64,000 bases of DNA from Coprinopsis marcescibilis (Eukaryota > Basidiomycota > Agaricomycetes > Agaricales > Psathyrellaceae). The DNA is taken from the NCBI GenBank assembly GCA_004369085.1, contig ML210180.1:1-64000 (forward strand), read 5' to 3'. A program made the translations under genes and the position numbers. Every line of letters begins with the position of its first letter. Position 1 is the stretch's first letter. The notes beneath the pieces are model-generated. The model was given only the letters and a program-made list of their open reading frames with translations, made no database searches and was not told the origin of the DNA. Below, piece after piece: positions 45,358 through 63,900 of this stretch.

Positions 45358-47759
45358 TAACACACACGCGAGTTTGAACGATTCTTATGATAGTTTTAAC
45401 GCTCTCGAGCCTCCTCGAGTTCGCCCCTGTGGACAAGGTACTGTGGGCAGTGGATTAGGGTTTGATAACGTTTTGCGTGCGGAATCAGGATGACTGAGAT
45501 GAGATATGCATCACGGCGGTTAATATACCTCGTCGGATGTTTTAGGCGGATTCGGATTTGTCATTGTGGCCCGCGGCGAGTGCCTGGGCGCTATTTGTTG
45601 CCTCGGAGGCGCAGCTGAGGAACAGGGAGTTTGAGGCGATGTAGGTGGATTTACCGTTCTGAGTAGATTGAGTCGGGCTATATGAATCGTGCATCGGGCA
45701 CAATGTGTCGTTGTCTGTTGGGAGGCAGCGATTGCCCGATCGGATCAACCGACGGTAGATGTGCTCCTCCTCGTTCCCTTCCCGTTAGAAAATCAAGAAG
45801 GCACATAGTTGGGCTGTGCTGAGGTGATACAACTTGGCATGTGAGCTGATTCTCCTAATATTGGGTTCTGTGGCAAAGGTAACAGTCGCGGTTTCGTACA
45901 TAACGGTAGCGCTCACTGCGGGGCTGGCTTACAGGTGACCCGGATCCAGTGGCTTCTTTGAGCCCAACATTTGTTTGAGAATCATGTTTGGATGCGTGTG
46001 AAGGGAGTAAATCGCCTCCTCACCTCATTTCCTCATTTCGGTGGTTCCATTTCGGTGGCAATTCGATCTATTGCTTCCACTTATCGCATCTTCCACTTCA
46101 CTGCAAGGGAAGGGTAAAAAGGCGCTTGAAAGCCTCGACCCTTGAGTTTGTATCTCGCTCTCCACTTGGACGGGTATGTATATAACGAACGGGAAGATGG
46201 CAACGGCTCGAATCGGGATGGAATGCTCATGATACTATAATTAACGCCTTAGGTCTGTAGACTGTAATAACTCGATGCCTCACATTGATGCATCAAGAAC
46301 CGGCCTAGGGCTTCCTCACTGCGGATATGACAGGTTCCCCCCGTTTATTGTACACGGTGAGTAACTACAGCTGGCTTTTGAAGCCCTTTGCTCGTTACTG
46401 GTGTTATCTACGGTGGGAGAGGGTAACAGTCGAGCCTTCGGAATCTGACAGTGATAGCTGTCTTGTCATCGGGCCAGTAACGTTTACGGTTTAGGGGGGC
46501 GGATCTCAGATCTGAGCACATAGCTCCGACAGCCTCGCGACAATCGACAATCGTCCAAACAGATGGAGCTGGGTTCTTCTCTCTCCAAAATATGAAAAAT
46601 GATAATTAACGCCACTTTTGGGAGACGGGAGGGTTCTATGTGCTGGGCAAGGGAGACTTTCGACGACTCTCGACGGCTTTTGGGCTAGGATTGATCTGGT
46701 TTCATGGGTCTGGCACATGCCTTACGGCGATGTCCGGCATTGACGCGGTAGCACAGCCTCATTTACATGAGCAGGTTCCTGGACCCACTGCAGAAGTCGT
46801 CGGAATACAGTCATCAAAATGGTTGCAAAAGGCTAGATAGTGGAGCTCTGGGAATAAATGTCCGTGAATGTGTCTGTATGGTCTGCAACCTCAAGGCAGC
46901 GTTCCAACTGCATTATTACAGCGTTGTGGGGGCGAGGACCGTGAGGCATGTCAGCCAAGAACAACTTTGTGTTTCCTAAAACGGAAAGGATGCCATGAGC
47001 CGCGGCGCAGATCGGTCACTAAAAGCCCTTTCTCTTCCCATTGTCCAGAGTAATTATTCGGGTGGCTCTGGATGTTGGAGTTGAGTTTGTGTGGGATATT
47101 GGGTGTGTTGCGGAGGAGTTGCGCGTATCGCTGGGGGGAACGGGATTACATTAAGCTGTTGACATGCCGAACCCATCAGTGCCAACAGGCCATTACGGCA
47201 GAAAGTGCTTGTGGGATTCTCTGGAAGGGTAAGATCAGGATGCATACCAGAAAATGAGTTGAGAAGGGCTAGAACGTGTTATTCGCAGGTATCCTGCAGT
47301 GTTGCAGGGCAGAAATGAGTTCTGTTGGTGCTGCATCCGTGTGTGGGACAAGAGATGGACGCCGAAATGTATCTCGATCCGCATGGGTCTAGCCGCAATT
47401 GTCTCGCCCAAATCGACCAAAACTCAGGGTGGTGGGACCAAATTAGCTTTTTGTGAGCAGGACTGGATAGAGAGGGCATTTCAGCGTATGTAGCAGCTGT
47501 CTACATATTTTTCCTGGAAATACCAGGGCAACTTGGGGCCATTTTGTGGATGGGTCTTGGTGTTGTTTGGGCGTGGGGGTGACGGGAAGAAGCCTGAGCC
47601 GCATGTACATAAAAGGAACTTACCCACACAGAATCACGTCGACTAACATAACCTAACAACTTTGAACTCCGCAACTCTCTCCTTCCACACATTGTCGTCC
47701 GGGAACTCGCTGGTCTCTACCGCGAATATTCCACAGAATTTGCCAGTGGCCTGCATATA
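45358..47759. other. Gene-poor stretch after the gap
   Basis: About 2.4 kb with only short frames on both strands, none with a recognisable product or good splice logic. It ends with the C/T-rich promoter and leader of the KDM5 gene (about 47640-47759). Could include remnants of repeats; I see no inverted or direct repeats by eye. Confidence 0.45.
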
Positions 47760-54020
<6,261 letters not shown>

Positions 54021-54658
54021 ACAAGGTTATAGAATAGTCATTTTATTTGGTTTTGCATACACTTGGTTTGCTTTTGAAGATTTTCACGCTTTGCGATTGT
54101 TACGATCTCGTTATCTTTCTTTTTTATCCTTGTGTGACCTCCAACACACTTTCGTCGCGATTCCTCCCCCTTGCTTCCTTATGTTTTCCCCTCCGTTTGC
54201 TTAGCTATGTAGGTATTCATAATACACGTTTTCAGCACAACAGGCTTTCGTAGAATGTAGCACAAGTTTACAAACCGTTGACTTATTGACACAGTGGGTG
54301 TCTATATTATTATTTCGAATCGCATCGCACTATGATTGATGAGAATGAGTTACTCGCGAATGTTCACCGCAACGGACTCGATTGGAAGTCTTAGGTATAC
54401 AATGATGTAGTTATTATGGTACAAAGGCATTGCCAGGGGGTATCGGGGTAGATGGTATAGACATGACATCGTGATAAGAATGATATGGTATAACGAAACA
54501 AATGGCTGCTCTCCAGCTTGAACACAGTTCCAGTCACACCCAAAAAAGCGAAGGAATCAAACAAGAGCCTACCAGTGGCCCAGAACGAAGCAACCGCGGT
54601 CAGTACGAGTGCTCCAAACTCGCCATAAACAAACAAATAAACCCAGGGCATACACCGA
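54021..54658. other. Convergent 3' region
   Basis: About 640 bp between the stops of KDM5 and the F-box gene. T-rich after the KDM5 stop, no coding content seen. Confidence 0.45.
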
Positions 54659-57102
54659 TCACAGTTCGTCCAAAACAGCCTTGAGCCTGTAGTAATGCCT
54701 GGTGACGACCTTCCCGTCCAGATCCTTGCCTACTCTTCGATACCTCGCTGCATCAGCGTTAGGATCCGGGTTGGCAACAGCTTGAGGCGTATTGTCCTTG
54801 ATCATCCCCTTCTGGTCCCACACAAAATTGGAGACGACGTTCTCCAGCTCCAGCGCAGTCTTCCTGGAGGCGTATTTGCAATTAGCAATGGTAAGACTGC
54901 GCAATTTGTTTGCAGAATGTTGTGTGGAAGTGGCGCTGGTAGGCCTTCTGGGCGGAAAACCAGAGCTGGGGAGTGCGAATGGCGAGAGTGTCGCAGGGTG
55001 CAGTTGCAGTGAAGGTCGGTCGATCGAGGAGGTCACCTGTGCTCGCGCTTTGAGACACGCTAGAAGCACATCGAGGAACCGTGAATCGTCAAGGTCGCAG
55101 TGAGAGTTGACAGGTGCGTCTGGAGCCATCATGTATCCTCCACTCGAGCAATCGACTCCACGAACATAGACGTCGACCAAGTGGGGCACGAAAAGCTTCC
55201 TGGATGATTGTGTGAGGGGTGAAAGGGGCGATACCGGCGGCATGGGGAATTTCTCAGAGATGGGCGAGTTCCCTTCGCTTCCACTGCTATTCTGCTTGTT
55301 TTGAGCATCTGCGACAATCTTGAGGGCTTTCCGCTGCCGCCTTTCCTTCCTCTCCTTTTCCCGTTCCTCGCGCTGGGCACAGGCATTGGCGTTTAGCAGC
55401 AACGCCCAGACGAAACCGGACGGGGCATGTCCAGAGATGTCCACTAATCGCAGCGATGTCAGACTCTTCAAGAACTGCGTCCAGGTCTTTTGCGTCACGA
55501 TATCGAGGTCGTGAAGAACCAGTGTCTGAACTTTGGACAGTGGAAGTGCGTTCCATATAGTGGTAAAACTGCGAATAACAATCTCATCCGCAGAAAAGTC
55601 CGGGTTACAGTCGGGTCCGATGGTGAGGTCCAGCCAGAGATTATTGCCGGGTGGCGGAGATTTGGGCGGGGAGGGAGATCGTCCGGCCTTTTCGCGAACA
55701 GGGCTACCTTCCTTTCGGACGTAGCTTGTGAGGAGGCGGAGCCTAACACCCTGCACTGTACGGCCCGATGCAGCCATGCTTGCTGTGACTGAGGGAAAGC
55801 CCTGTTCCTCCAACCCACTAACAATCAAAGTCCGTGGTACACGTCCGGCTCCAGAGGTTGCATGCGCATGGAAGTTGAGTGCATGCGCAAATCTCGTTAT
55901 AGACTGTCGCCAATCCACGAGGGAGATGATGGTACAAGTTATCTTTACGTCTGGTGGAAGCATGACGGACTCGAGGAAGGTGGCTATCTCGGGAATGTTT
56001 CCTGCCAAACGAAGGGTCTCGAGCCGCGAGAGTCCCAGACGCTGTTCTGCGTTTGGACTGTGAGGTAGGAATGGTTGTGGGGAGGGTGAATGTGTTCGGG
56101 TGCTCGAAGGGGAAGACGAGAGTGCCGGACTCTGAGAGCGCGGCGAGGGCGCTGGGGAGCCGGTGGATCGAGGAAAGGGTATATCGCTTCTGATGACGGG
56201 AAATGCGTTGTTCAACGTCAAGTGCTGAAGGTTGGGGTATTTTGAAAGCGCAGACAAAAATTGGGGAAGCACGGGTCGTTCGCATGGTGTGAGGTCGTGA
56301 AGATGAAGGCTCGTTAATGATGTGAAGCGGCCAGAAACAAGATAAAAAGGTGCAGAGTGAAGTTCGAGGTACTTCATATCCGGCAAGACAGGTCCAATCA
56401 GGGGAAACGAAGGTGGGTCGTAAACGGTATCTTGAACACCATGCCCGGCGGTGTTGACTCGAACGGTCATGGATTGGATGCTCGGGTTGGGATGAGCCAG
56501 GTTGGCGAGGAGAATATGGATATGGTGTAGAGATGAATCTATCTCTATGCTTCCGATCCGATGAGCCAGGTGTAACGTACGGTGGAGCTGCTGGATATTG
56601 TGACGTCCAACCACAGCGGAAATCTCTAATGGTTGCATCCTCGCTCGTTGAAGTGTGATGTTGTGCCATTTTGGATGTGAGAAATCGACATATCTCCAAA
56701 GCTCGGGGCAGGCGAGGGCGGTGGCTCTCCATGAATGGCAAACATATGTGAGGAGGACCCAACTCCAGGTAGAGCTGCTTGCAAATGTCCCTGGGCTTCG
56801 ATTTGGGGAGAGTACCACCTGATGGTCGTTCTGACCGACAGAGGTGGAGGCTACGAGCATAAATATTCTGCTCAGCAGATGTTCCGGAAGTCGTGAAATG
56901 AGCAGCAGAGAATTCTGGCGTCTCATGTCGTTAACATTAGGCTGGCCTGATCGTAATAATGCAGCCTGGATAGCGATTGTCAGTTTCGGCCACTAGACAT
57001 TCCCAACGCTTCACTCACTGCTGCCTTGATTCGTGGAAGGTTGAAAGAACGGTATGAAGAGCCTCCAAAATTAAGAGGGGTTGGTCGTGAGGTCATGAAC
57101 AT
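54659..57102 (-). CDS. F-box protein with leucine-rich-like C-terminal region (796 aa)
   Basis: Two exons, 57102-57019 and 56965-54659, join to 2391 nt. The short first exon (MFMTSRPTPLNFGGSS) gives a much better start than the Met at 56926. The F-box follows at about residue 50: LLLISRLPEHLLSRIFMLV, then TWSWVLLTYVCHSWRATALA and CPELWRYVDFS. Downstream, repeated LxxLxLxx units (YLELHSAPFY, SLTSLHLHDLTPC, NLQHLTLNNAFPV, TLVLHDLDIV, SLRLVDISGH) suggest an irregular leucine-rich fold. A Ser/Pro-rich insert and a Lys/Arg/Glu-rich coil (about 55290-55390) interrupt it. F-box proteins bring substrates to SCF ubiquitin ligases. Agaricomycetes have large, fast-changing families of this type. The substrate is unknown. 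Confidence 0.85.
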
Positions 57103-57528
57103 GGTGTCTATGGTCGTAGCCTTCTACCAGTCAGTTCTCTTGCAACTACTGCTGCATTCAAATAGACCACGTACCGCTCCAGCAGCAACCTTATATGATG
57201 CCCCAGGCTACAAGAGGGAAGGAAGCAAAACGGAATAGCCCCTACACTCTTCGAGTCAGTAATAATATGGCAACCTCCAATTGTCTATACTAGTATGGCA
57301 GGTGGACGTCCATCCTGTGCTGCATTCGAGGTCATTTCGCTGAAGATAATAAGAATGGCTTCCAAACGGCTTCAGTATGGGCTGCGAAAACAATAGAGAT
57401 GACACACGAGTTCAGAGTAGCTCCGGATTCAAAACGTGGAAGGGTCAAGAATTTAATTGTGGCGATAACAATAAGAAAGGAGCGTGTACGAGTTGAAGTA
57501 AAAATGTAGCGCCTCTTCGATAACCGAA
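57103..57528. other. Promoter region of the F-box gene
   Basis: About 430 bp between the F-box start and the 3' end of the tRNA gene. No protein gene seen. Confidence 0.4.
57500..57504 (-). terminator. RNA polymerase III terminator of tRNA-Arg
   Basis: TTTTT on the minus strand, 25 nt beyond the tRNA 3' end, the usual Pol III stop signal. Confidence 0.6.
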
Positions 57529-57601
57529 TACCCCCGGCGAGACTCGAACTCGCAACCTCCAGATTAGAAGTCTGACGTCATAACCATTAGACAACGAGGG
57601 C
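57529..57601 (-). tRNA. tRNA-Arg, anticodon UCU
   Basis: 73 nt on the minus strand fold into a full cloverleaf: acceptor GCCCTCG with CGGGGGT (one G-T at each of two places), D arm GTC/GAC with GG in the loop, anticodon stem TCAGA with TCTGG and loop CTTCTAA, variable AGGTT, T stem GCGAG/CTCGC with loop TTCGAGT, discriminator A. The anticodon TCT reads AGA codons. No intron. B-box GAGTTCGAGTC is intact. It lies between the divergent F-box and magnesium transporter genes, 128 bp before the latter's ATG. Confidence 0.96.
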
Positions 57602-57729
57602 GCTGACAACAAACGACAGCGTGCCATGTCGACCCTTTGTCACGATCGAACTTATTGGTCGGACTGTCTGGAGCAACTTGGTAAAGTCAGCGCCGAACTC
57701 GGTTGGATACGACCAAGTTAAACCGCAAA

Positions 57730-60381
57730 ATGGCGTCGCCTCCAAGGGATAGTACCATTCTATCCAGTTCCCCAGTCTCTATCGGCAATCACAGTCATTC
57801 ACCGGTCAGGCGCCCAACCATTACATCGAACGACTCAGGTCAAGAAGATGTTGCGGGAAGACCGAGTGGCTCGAATGCGAGACACTCTCCGACGTTGGTA
57901 CGGTCATTTGACCCCAACGACCCAGAGGTTCGAGAGCGACAGCGAGCGATGGACGTAGACATGGCGATGCAGCTCTCAAGGGCACGCAGGGAGACAGTGA
58001 TGACCACCTCTCCCTTCGAAACTCGTTCTCCCAGTCTACAGCACCAGCACCAGCAACAGCCCAACCATTCTCCTGAGCGTCCTCCGGCATTTCCTTTGGA
58101 CATTGACGAGGATGAAGGAGCTTCATATCACAATGGTGTATCCAACAACCACCACATGGGAGGACTAGAGCAGGAGGGCAGCGTGGACGATGACACCCTC
58201 GTCCCTCGTCGGTCTCATTCAGATCCTTCTCTGCAAGGTCACCCTGGGCACCAACCAAACCAATTGATGGGTGGGTTAATTGACATCGACACTACCCAGC
58301 GGAATTCCCCAGTATACGGCCTGCCGACCTACCAGCCCAACACTTCAACATCCCACTTTGACTTCGCCCAGATGGAGCAGTTCGCGGCAGTTGAGAAGGC
58401 TAATCTTGGAATACATACACCAGTAACACGGTTCGCGCCATCTCCAATTCTCAAACGGTCGAGTCTGCACAGGACCTCTACTCTGAACGATTCTGCACAA
58501 CACTCCCTTGTAGATCTGGGTAACCCTTCCAGCATTGGCGAATCTTCGGAAGTGCATGCCCGGTTTTCGATGGAGGACCAGCACGCACAGCCTCAGAACC
58601 TCATTGACGATTCACCAGCAGAGCAATCCTCTATTCAGCGATCATTGCGACAACGCAAGATCAGCCAGTCGAACAGCCCTCGACCTCGACCTCAGCGGAA
58701 GGGTTTCGGAGGGAAAATATCACTCTTCGAGTCAGCGGCCACAGAGCCTGTTCCAAAACTGCCTCCTCTATTATCGTCACCATCCGCTAACGCTTACGGG
58801 TCAAGCTCCGTGCATATTGAGCCTTACTCGGACTATGTCTTTGGTGGACCTTCTGGTTCGGGCCCAAGTCAGCCAACTGGTATTCTTCATACAGGCGGAC
58901 AAGGCCACGACAGACCGTATCGATTCTCGTTTTATTCCAACGCATTGAATGCCACCATTCATGCCCGCAGTCTTAGTGAACTTCCTGCAGAGGGCCAGAC
59001 TTTTGAGGATCTGTTTGCTGGGATTGCACCACCAAAAGCACCCCCTCCCTCATTCCAAGCAGCAACCTCCATCAACAACCTTAATGTTAAAGATAGGCCA
59101 ACTTCTAGCCTAGCTTTCTCACCGCCCCAACCCTCAGGTCTACCGGGACAGTTAGACAACAGTGGGCATACGAGGAGACTAGTTCTTCCGGAGAAGAACG
59201 ATCCAGCAGCGGCTGGGAATCACGGTGAAAGTGACATTAATACGTGGTGGTTGGACGTTATGTGTCCGACTGACGAGGAGATGAAGATGCTGAGCAAGGT
59301 ATGCATGGTATCTTCGCTTCAGAATTCAACTAAGCCATGACTAGGTGTTCTCGATCCATCCACTTACGACCGAAGATATTCTTATGGAAGAAACTCGCGA
59401 GAAGATCGAGCTATTCAGAAACTATTACCTTGTTTGTTTCAGAGGTTTCGATCAGGATCCCTACAGCCCGACGTATCTCGAACCACTCAACATGTATATC
59501 ATCGTTTTCCGTGAGGGTACACTATCTGTGAGTATTCTCATTATCCGTCACCTCTGTCTTTCAAACTAAACTGCTGTTTTTAGTTCCATTTCCGACCAAC
59601 GCCACATCCACAGAATGTCCGTCGCCGAATCAAGCAGCTCAAGGACTATATTTCTGTCACCTCAGATTGGATATCATACGCCCTCATCGATGACATCACC
59701 GATGCATTTGGTCCTCTCATCCAAAGTATTGAATACGAGGTCGACTCCATTGATGAGCTCGTCTTGATTCTCAAAGAAGCCGAGCAAAGCGACATGTTGC
59801 GGAGAATTGGAACCTGTAGAAAGAAGGTCATGGGCCTGTTACGCCTTATGGGCAACAAAGCCGATGTCGTCAAGGGTTTAGCCAAGCGGTGCAATGAGAA
59901 TTGGAGAGTGGCACCAACAAGTGATATTGTCAGTCTAATCCACATTTCCTGCATTTGACTATGCTAATCCCCCAATAGGGACTTTATCTTTCGGATATCC
60001 AAGACCATTTGATCACTATGACCCAGAATCTGAATCACTACGAAAAGATTCTTTCTCGCTCGCACTCCAATTACCTTGCTCAAATCTCTATCGAGATGAC
60101 GGACGCGAACAACCAGATCAACGACGTCCTGTCTAAACTCACTGCACTAGGTACGGTACTCATCCCTATGAACTTGGTGACCGGTTTGTGGGGAATGAAT
60201 GTGCACGTACCGGGTCAGGATATAGAAGTGGTGTGTATTCCATGCAGCGTTCATTCATATGTTGCAGACATTGACTTGATTGGAATAGGGATACACCTGG
60301 TTTGTCTCGATCATCGCATGTCTCGCCGCATTTGCCCTTGTTGGAGGCTACACGACCTACCGATTCATGGTCCACAAGTAA
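57730..60381 (+). CDS. CorA-family magnesium transporter, Mnr2/Alr1 type (812 aa)
   Basis: Exons 57730-59298, 59345-59527, 59584-59928, 59979-60227 and 60289-60381 join to 2439 nt. The first ~500 residues are Ser/Pro/Gln-rich and disordered, as in Alr/Mnr2 proteins. The CorA soluble domain follows: INTWWLDVMCPTDEEMKML, FSIHPLTTEDILMEETREKI, YYLVCFRGFDQDP, then SDWISYALIDDITDAFGPLI and long helices. The pore signature GLWGMNVHVPGQ contains the GMN triplet, flanked by two membrane helices (LTALGTVLIPMNLVTGLW and WFVSIIACLAAFALVGG). Mnr2 acts at the vacuole, Alr1 at the plasma membrane; which applies here cannot be told. An alternative donor 3 nt later would add one Val after the GMN loop. Confidence 0.95.
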
Positions 60382-60942
60382 AACAGGGACTTTGTTTTTT
60401 TACACGTCACTGCCGGATTGTTATGAACTCATTCGAACTTAAGGGCGCACCATCTCCAGTGTTCTCTTCATAATGAAGATCGCAACACGTTTTACACCAT
60501 AAACGGTAGACCAAGGTTAATTTATTAGCATTAGATATTACTTTATGCATCGCTTATTAGATGGTTCAACTTTCAATTTTCATTCAGTGTTGTCAATGTC
60601 ATACTAGTATTAACTACACACGTACACTCACCTAGCTTTCGGCCGCTTTGCCCCTTTCACTCGTTTTCTTATGGATGTCAGGTTCTATAGATGCCATCAC
60701 CTTCGGACTCGTTATGTATGGTGTTATAGGGACAATACAAGCGATTACCGAATTTTATCTTAGCTGACTTGGTTGCTCTTGCGTCAGTAAACAGTAAGGC
60801 CTATGCAGAAATCGGGAAACGAAGAAGTTTTGCGTGATTTATGGCTCCACAGACTTTATGTCCTGTGATACCGACTATCAGTTACATGTTGCGTCAGGAA
60901 ACGATTCGCGAGTCTGTGTCAAGATACAGAAACCTCCCCTCA
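60382..60942. other. Convergent 3' region
   Basis: About 560 bp between the transporter stop and the stop of the ankyrin gene. No gene seen. Confidence 0.45.
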
Positions 60943-63900
60943 TTAACCACCTGCATTCCGCAAAAGCTCTGCAATCTCTTTATCTCCGTTGGCGGCTATT
61001 GCAACCATGAGGGGCGTCCTGCCTTCTTTATCATGGACCGAACACTTGATACCCTCGACACCCAGAAGCATTGACACGATATCCGGACCGCGACTTTGAC
61101 CACAGTAGCTTTTCACAGCATAGAACAGTGCTGTCCTCCCTTCGACATCCGTCGCGTTGATGTTGGCTCCCAATCCAAGTTCAAGGAACCGATTGACCAT
61201 CTTCTTATGATCAATTCCCGCTGCATCCATCAATAGTGTAACCCCTCGCCCATCGACACAATCGACATCGACGCCTTCCACCTCGAGAAGAGCTTCTACA
61301 GCCTCATATGCCTGGGATCTGACGGCATGTGCTAGAGCTGTGCGGCCATGTATATCGCGCGCGTTGACGTCGAATGGCGCGAGCTGGAGCAGTGAACGGA
61401 TGATTGTCGCACTCCCGGACGCTGTGGCCACCATCAAAAACGTCAAGCCGTCAGAGGTCGTAAAGTCTGCAGAAATAGGGTCCACCTCGAGCAGAATGTT
61501 GATTACCTTGAACCCACTGTGTGATACTGCATGCACCAAAGCTGTTCGTCCCCTGTTGTCCCTAAGATCGGGCCTAATCCCGTTGAGCTCGAGCAGCAGA
61601 CGTGCAACTCCGTCGTGATCCCATCGCGCCGCTATCATCAGAGGTGTTTGCCCGCGGGCATCCACACAGTTACAGTCGACTCCTTCAGCTGCAAGAAGCG
61701 TCGTCACAACTTCACTTGACCCCGATAACGCTGCGTGCGCCAGAGCTGTCCAGCCGCCCACGTCTTTGGCGTTAATGTCAGAGTTACCGAGGCCAAGGAG
61801 TCTGTTAACCATCTTCTCGCCTCCTTTCGCCGATGCACACATCAGGAGCGTACATCCTTTGTTGTCGACACAATGGACATCGATGCCTTCCACCTCTAAG
61901 AGAGCTTCCACTACGTCATATGACTGAGATGCGACCGCATATGCTAGAGCTGTGCGACCGTGTACATCCCGAGCGTTGACGTCGAAGGGCGCGAGTTGGA
62001 GAATGGAGCGGATGATTGTCGCACTTTTTGACTTTGCGGCCAGCATCAAAAATGTCGAGCCCTCAGAGGTCGCAAACTCTGCAGAGATGGGGTCGACCTT
62101 CAGCAGAGTGTCGAATGTCTTGATCCGAGCGCACGAAACCGCATGCGCCAAGGCTGTTTGTCCCTCATTATCTCTGGAATCGAGCTTGATCCCCTTGAGC
62201 TCAAGCAGTAGACGTAAAACATCGTCCTGATCCCTTCGCGCCGCTTTCATGAGAGGTGTTTGACCGTAGGCATCCACACAATTGCAATCGACTCCTTCAA
62301 CCGCAAGCAGCATGGTCACTATTTCCCCTGACTCCGATAACGCTGCGTGCGCCAGAGCTGTCCGTCCACGACCATCTTTGGCGTTGATGTCCAAATTGCT
62401 GCCAAATTTGTTGATTATCGTCTCGACGAGCTTCAATTTGGCATCCCTAGCACGATGCTGCAACGCAAGCATCAAGATCGTAGTCCCAGATTTATCCGCA
62501 GAGTTGATGTCGATTCCGGGGATTTGCAATAGGGCCTCTGCCGCTCCAGTGGAAGCACAGGGATCACAAAGGGAATGTGCAAGGGCCGAACGCCCCTCAC
62601 CGTCCTGGGCGTTGACGTCGAATGTTCCATGGCCGAGAACGGTCAGGACGGCGTTTGATATGCCAGAACGTGCTGCACGCATCAACCAGTTGAAAGCACC
62701 CTCCCCGTGCAAGCTAACCCCTCCACCCTTGAGAATGGTTTCGATAGTGTCGCTTTGACCTTGGCGCAACGCGTCGTCAAGTGGTCCACGGAAGGCGATA
62801 CCCTTGGTCTGGACGAGCACCCTGATGATATCGTGGTGTCCCTGCTGCGCTGCCAGCGCAAGAGCCGTCTTCTCATACGAATCCACCGCATTGACGTCAA
62901 TCCCTTCCGCTCCCAGCAACAGCTGGACGATGTCGCGCTGCCCAGTGCGAGACGCATGGGTCAACGGGGTTTCCGCAAGCCTCCCCGGGGTTGCTCGATT
63001 GACGTCAACCCCTCCTCTGGACAGGATGGCCTGGACAATGCCAGCGTGGTGGTTAACCACAGCAGCGAACAGGGCCGTCTGTCCGCGATCGTCTGTCAAA
63101 TCGACGTCCACGTCCTCTACACCCATCAGAAACGCAACAACATCCTCGCTCCCCATTATTGCTGCTAGGATCAAAGGAGTGGATCCGGCCGAGTCCCTGC
63201 TATTGAAGACGTTGTATGTCTGCAGCAACCCCGGGCTGGTCCACCCTTCTGACTCCAACCGGTCAAAGTATGCACGAATCCCATATGCGGCGGCAACATG
63301 GACGGAACCAAGCGTCTCCAGCCGATCAAAGTAGTCGTCGTCGTAGGATTCCAAAGGCAGCTCGAGTTCGTATATCCGGACTTGGCTGTCGTAAAGCAAT
63401 GGATATTGTTTGCAGTCGTCGAGGAACTCCAAAGCTGAAGCAGGCATTGACCTGGACTTTGTTGCGTGCAAGCCCCAATATTTGTAGGGGTACCCGGCCA
63501 TTGAGGTTCGCACGTTAGGGTCATCGTCAGAGTCCTGCGAAGACGCATCGTGGAATCCGTAGTACCGAAGGAAAGCTATGCAGGTGGAAGCAATCAAGGC
63601 ATGCGGATCGTCCACATAATGTCGCGCCAGATTCTTGGTCAAGTATTCCGCTGCGGTATAGTCTTCAAAAGAGTCAGTACCCAGACCCTTAATCTCCAAA
63701 GCTGGATAACTCACGAACGAAGCGGACCCTGCTTCTCGGCATGATGCGGACACGGTCAGTCGTCTCGACTTGGACCAGTCCGCAACAAATCGATAGGATA
63801 GAGTCGATACCAGGTTCCAGTTTGTCATCGAACCGGAACGTCTCTGGGCACACAGACACTGCGAGCACAAGCTCTTCAACTGTTAGAGGCCTCTGTGCAT

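Noticed and set aside
45358..47500. Transposase or reverse-transcriptase remnant after the gap
   Set aside because: No catalytic motif or long frame could be found on either strand.
56881..56926. Met at 56926 as start of the F-box protein
   Set aside because: A spliced upstream exon (57102-57019) extends the frame with matching splice sites and places the F-box at a usual position.
61340..62230. Two similar plus-strand frames of 92 codons
   Set aside because: They are the antisense of the duplicated ankyrin block, so their similarity comes from the repeat.
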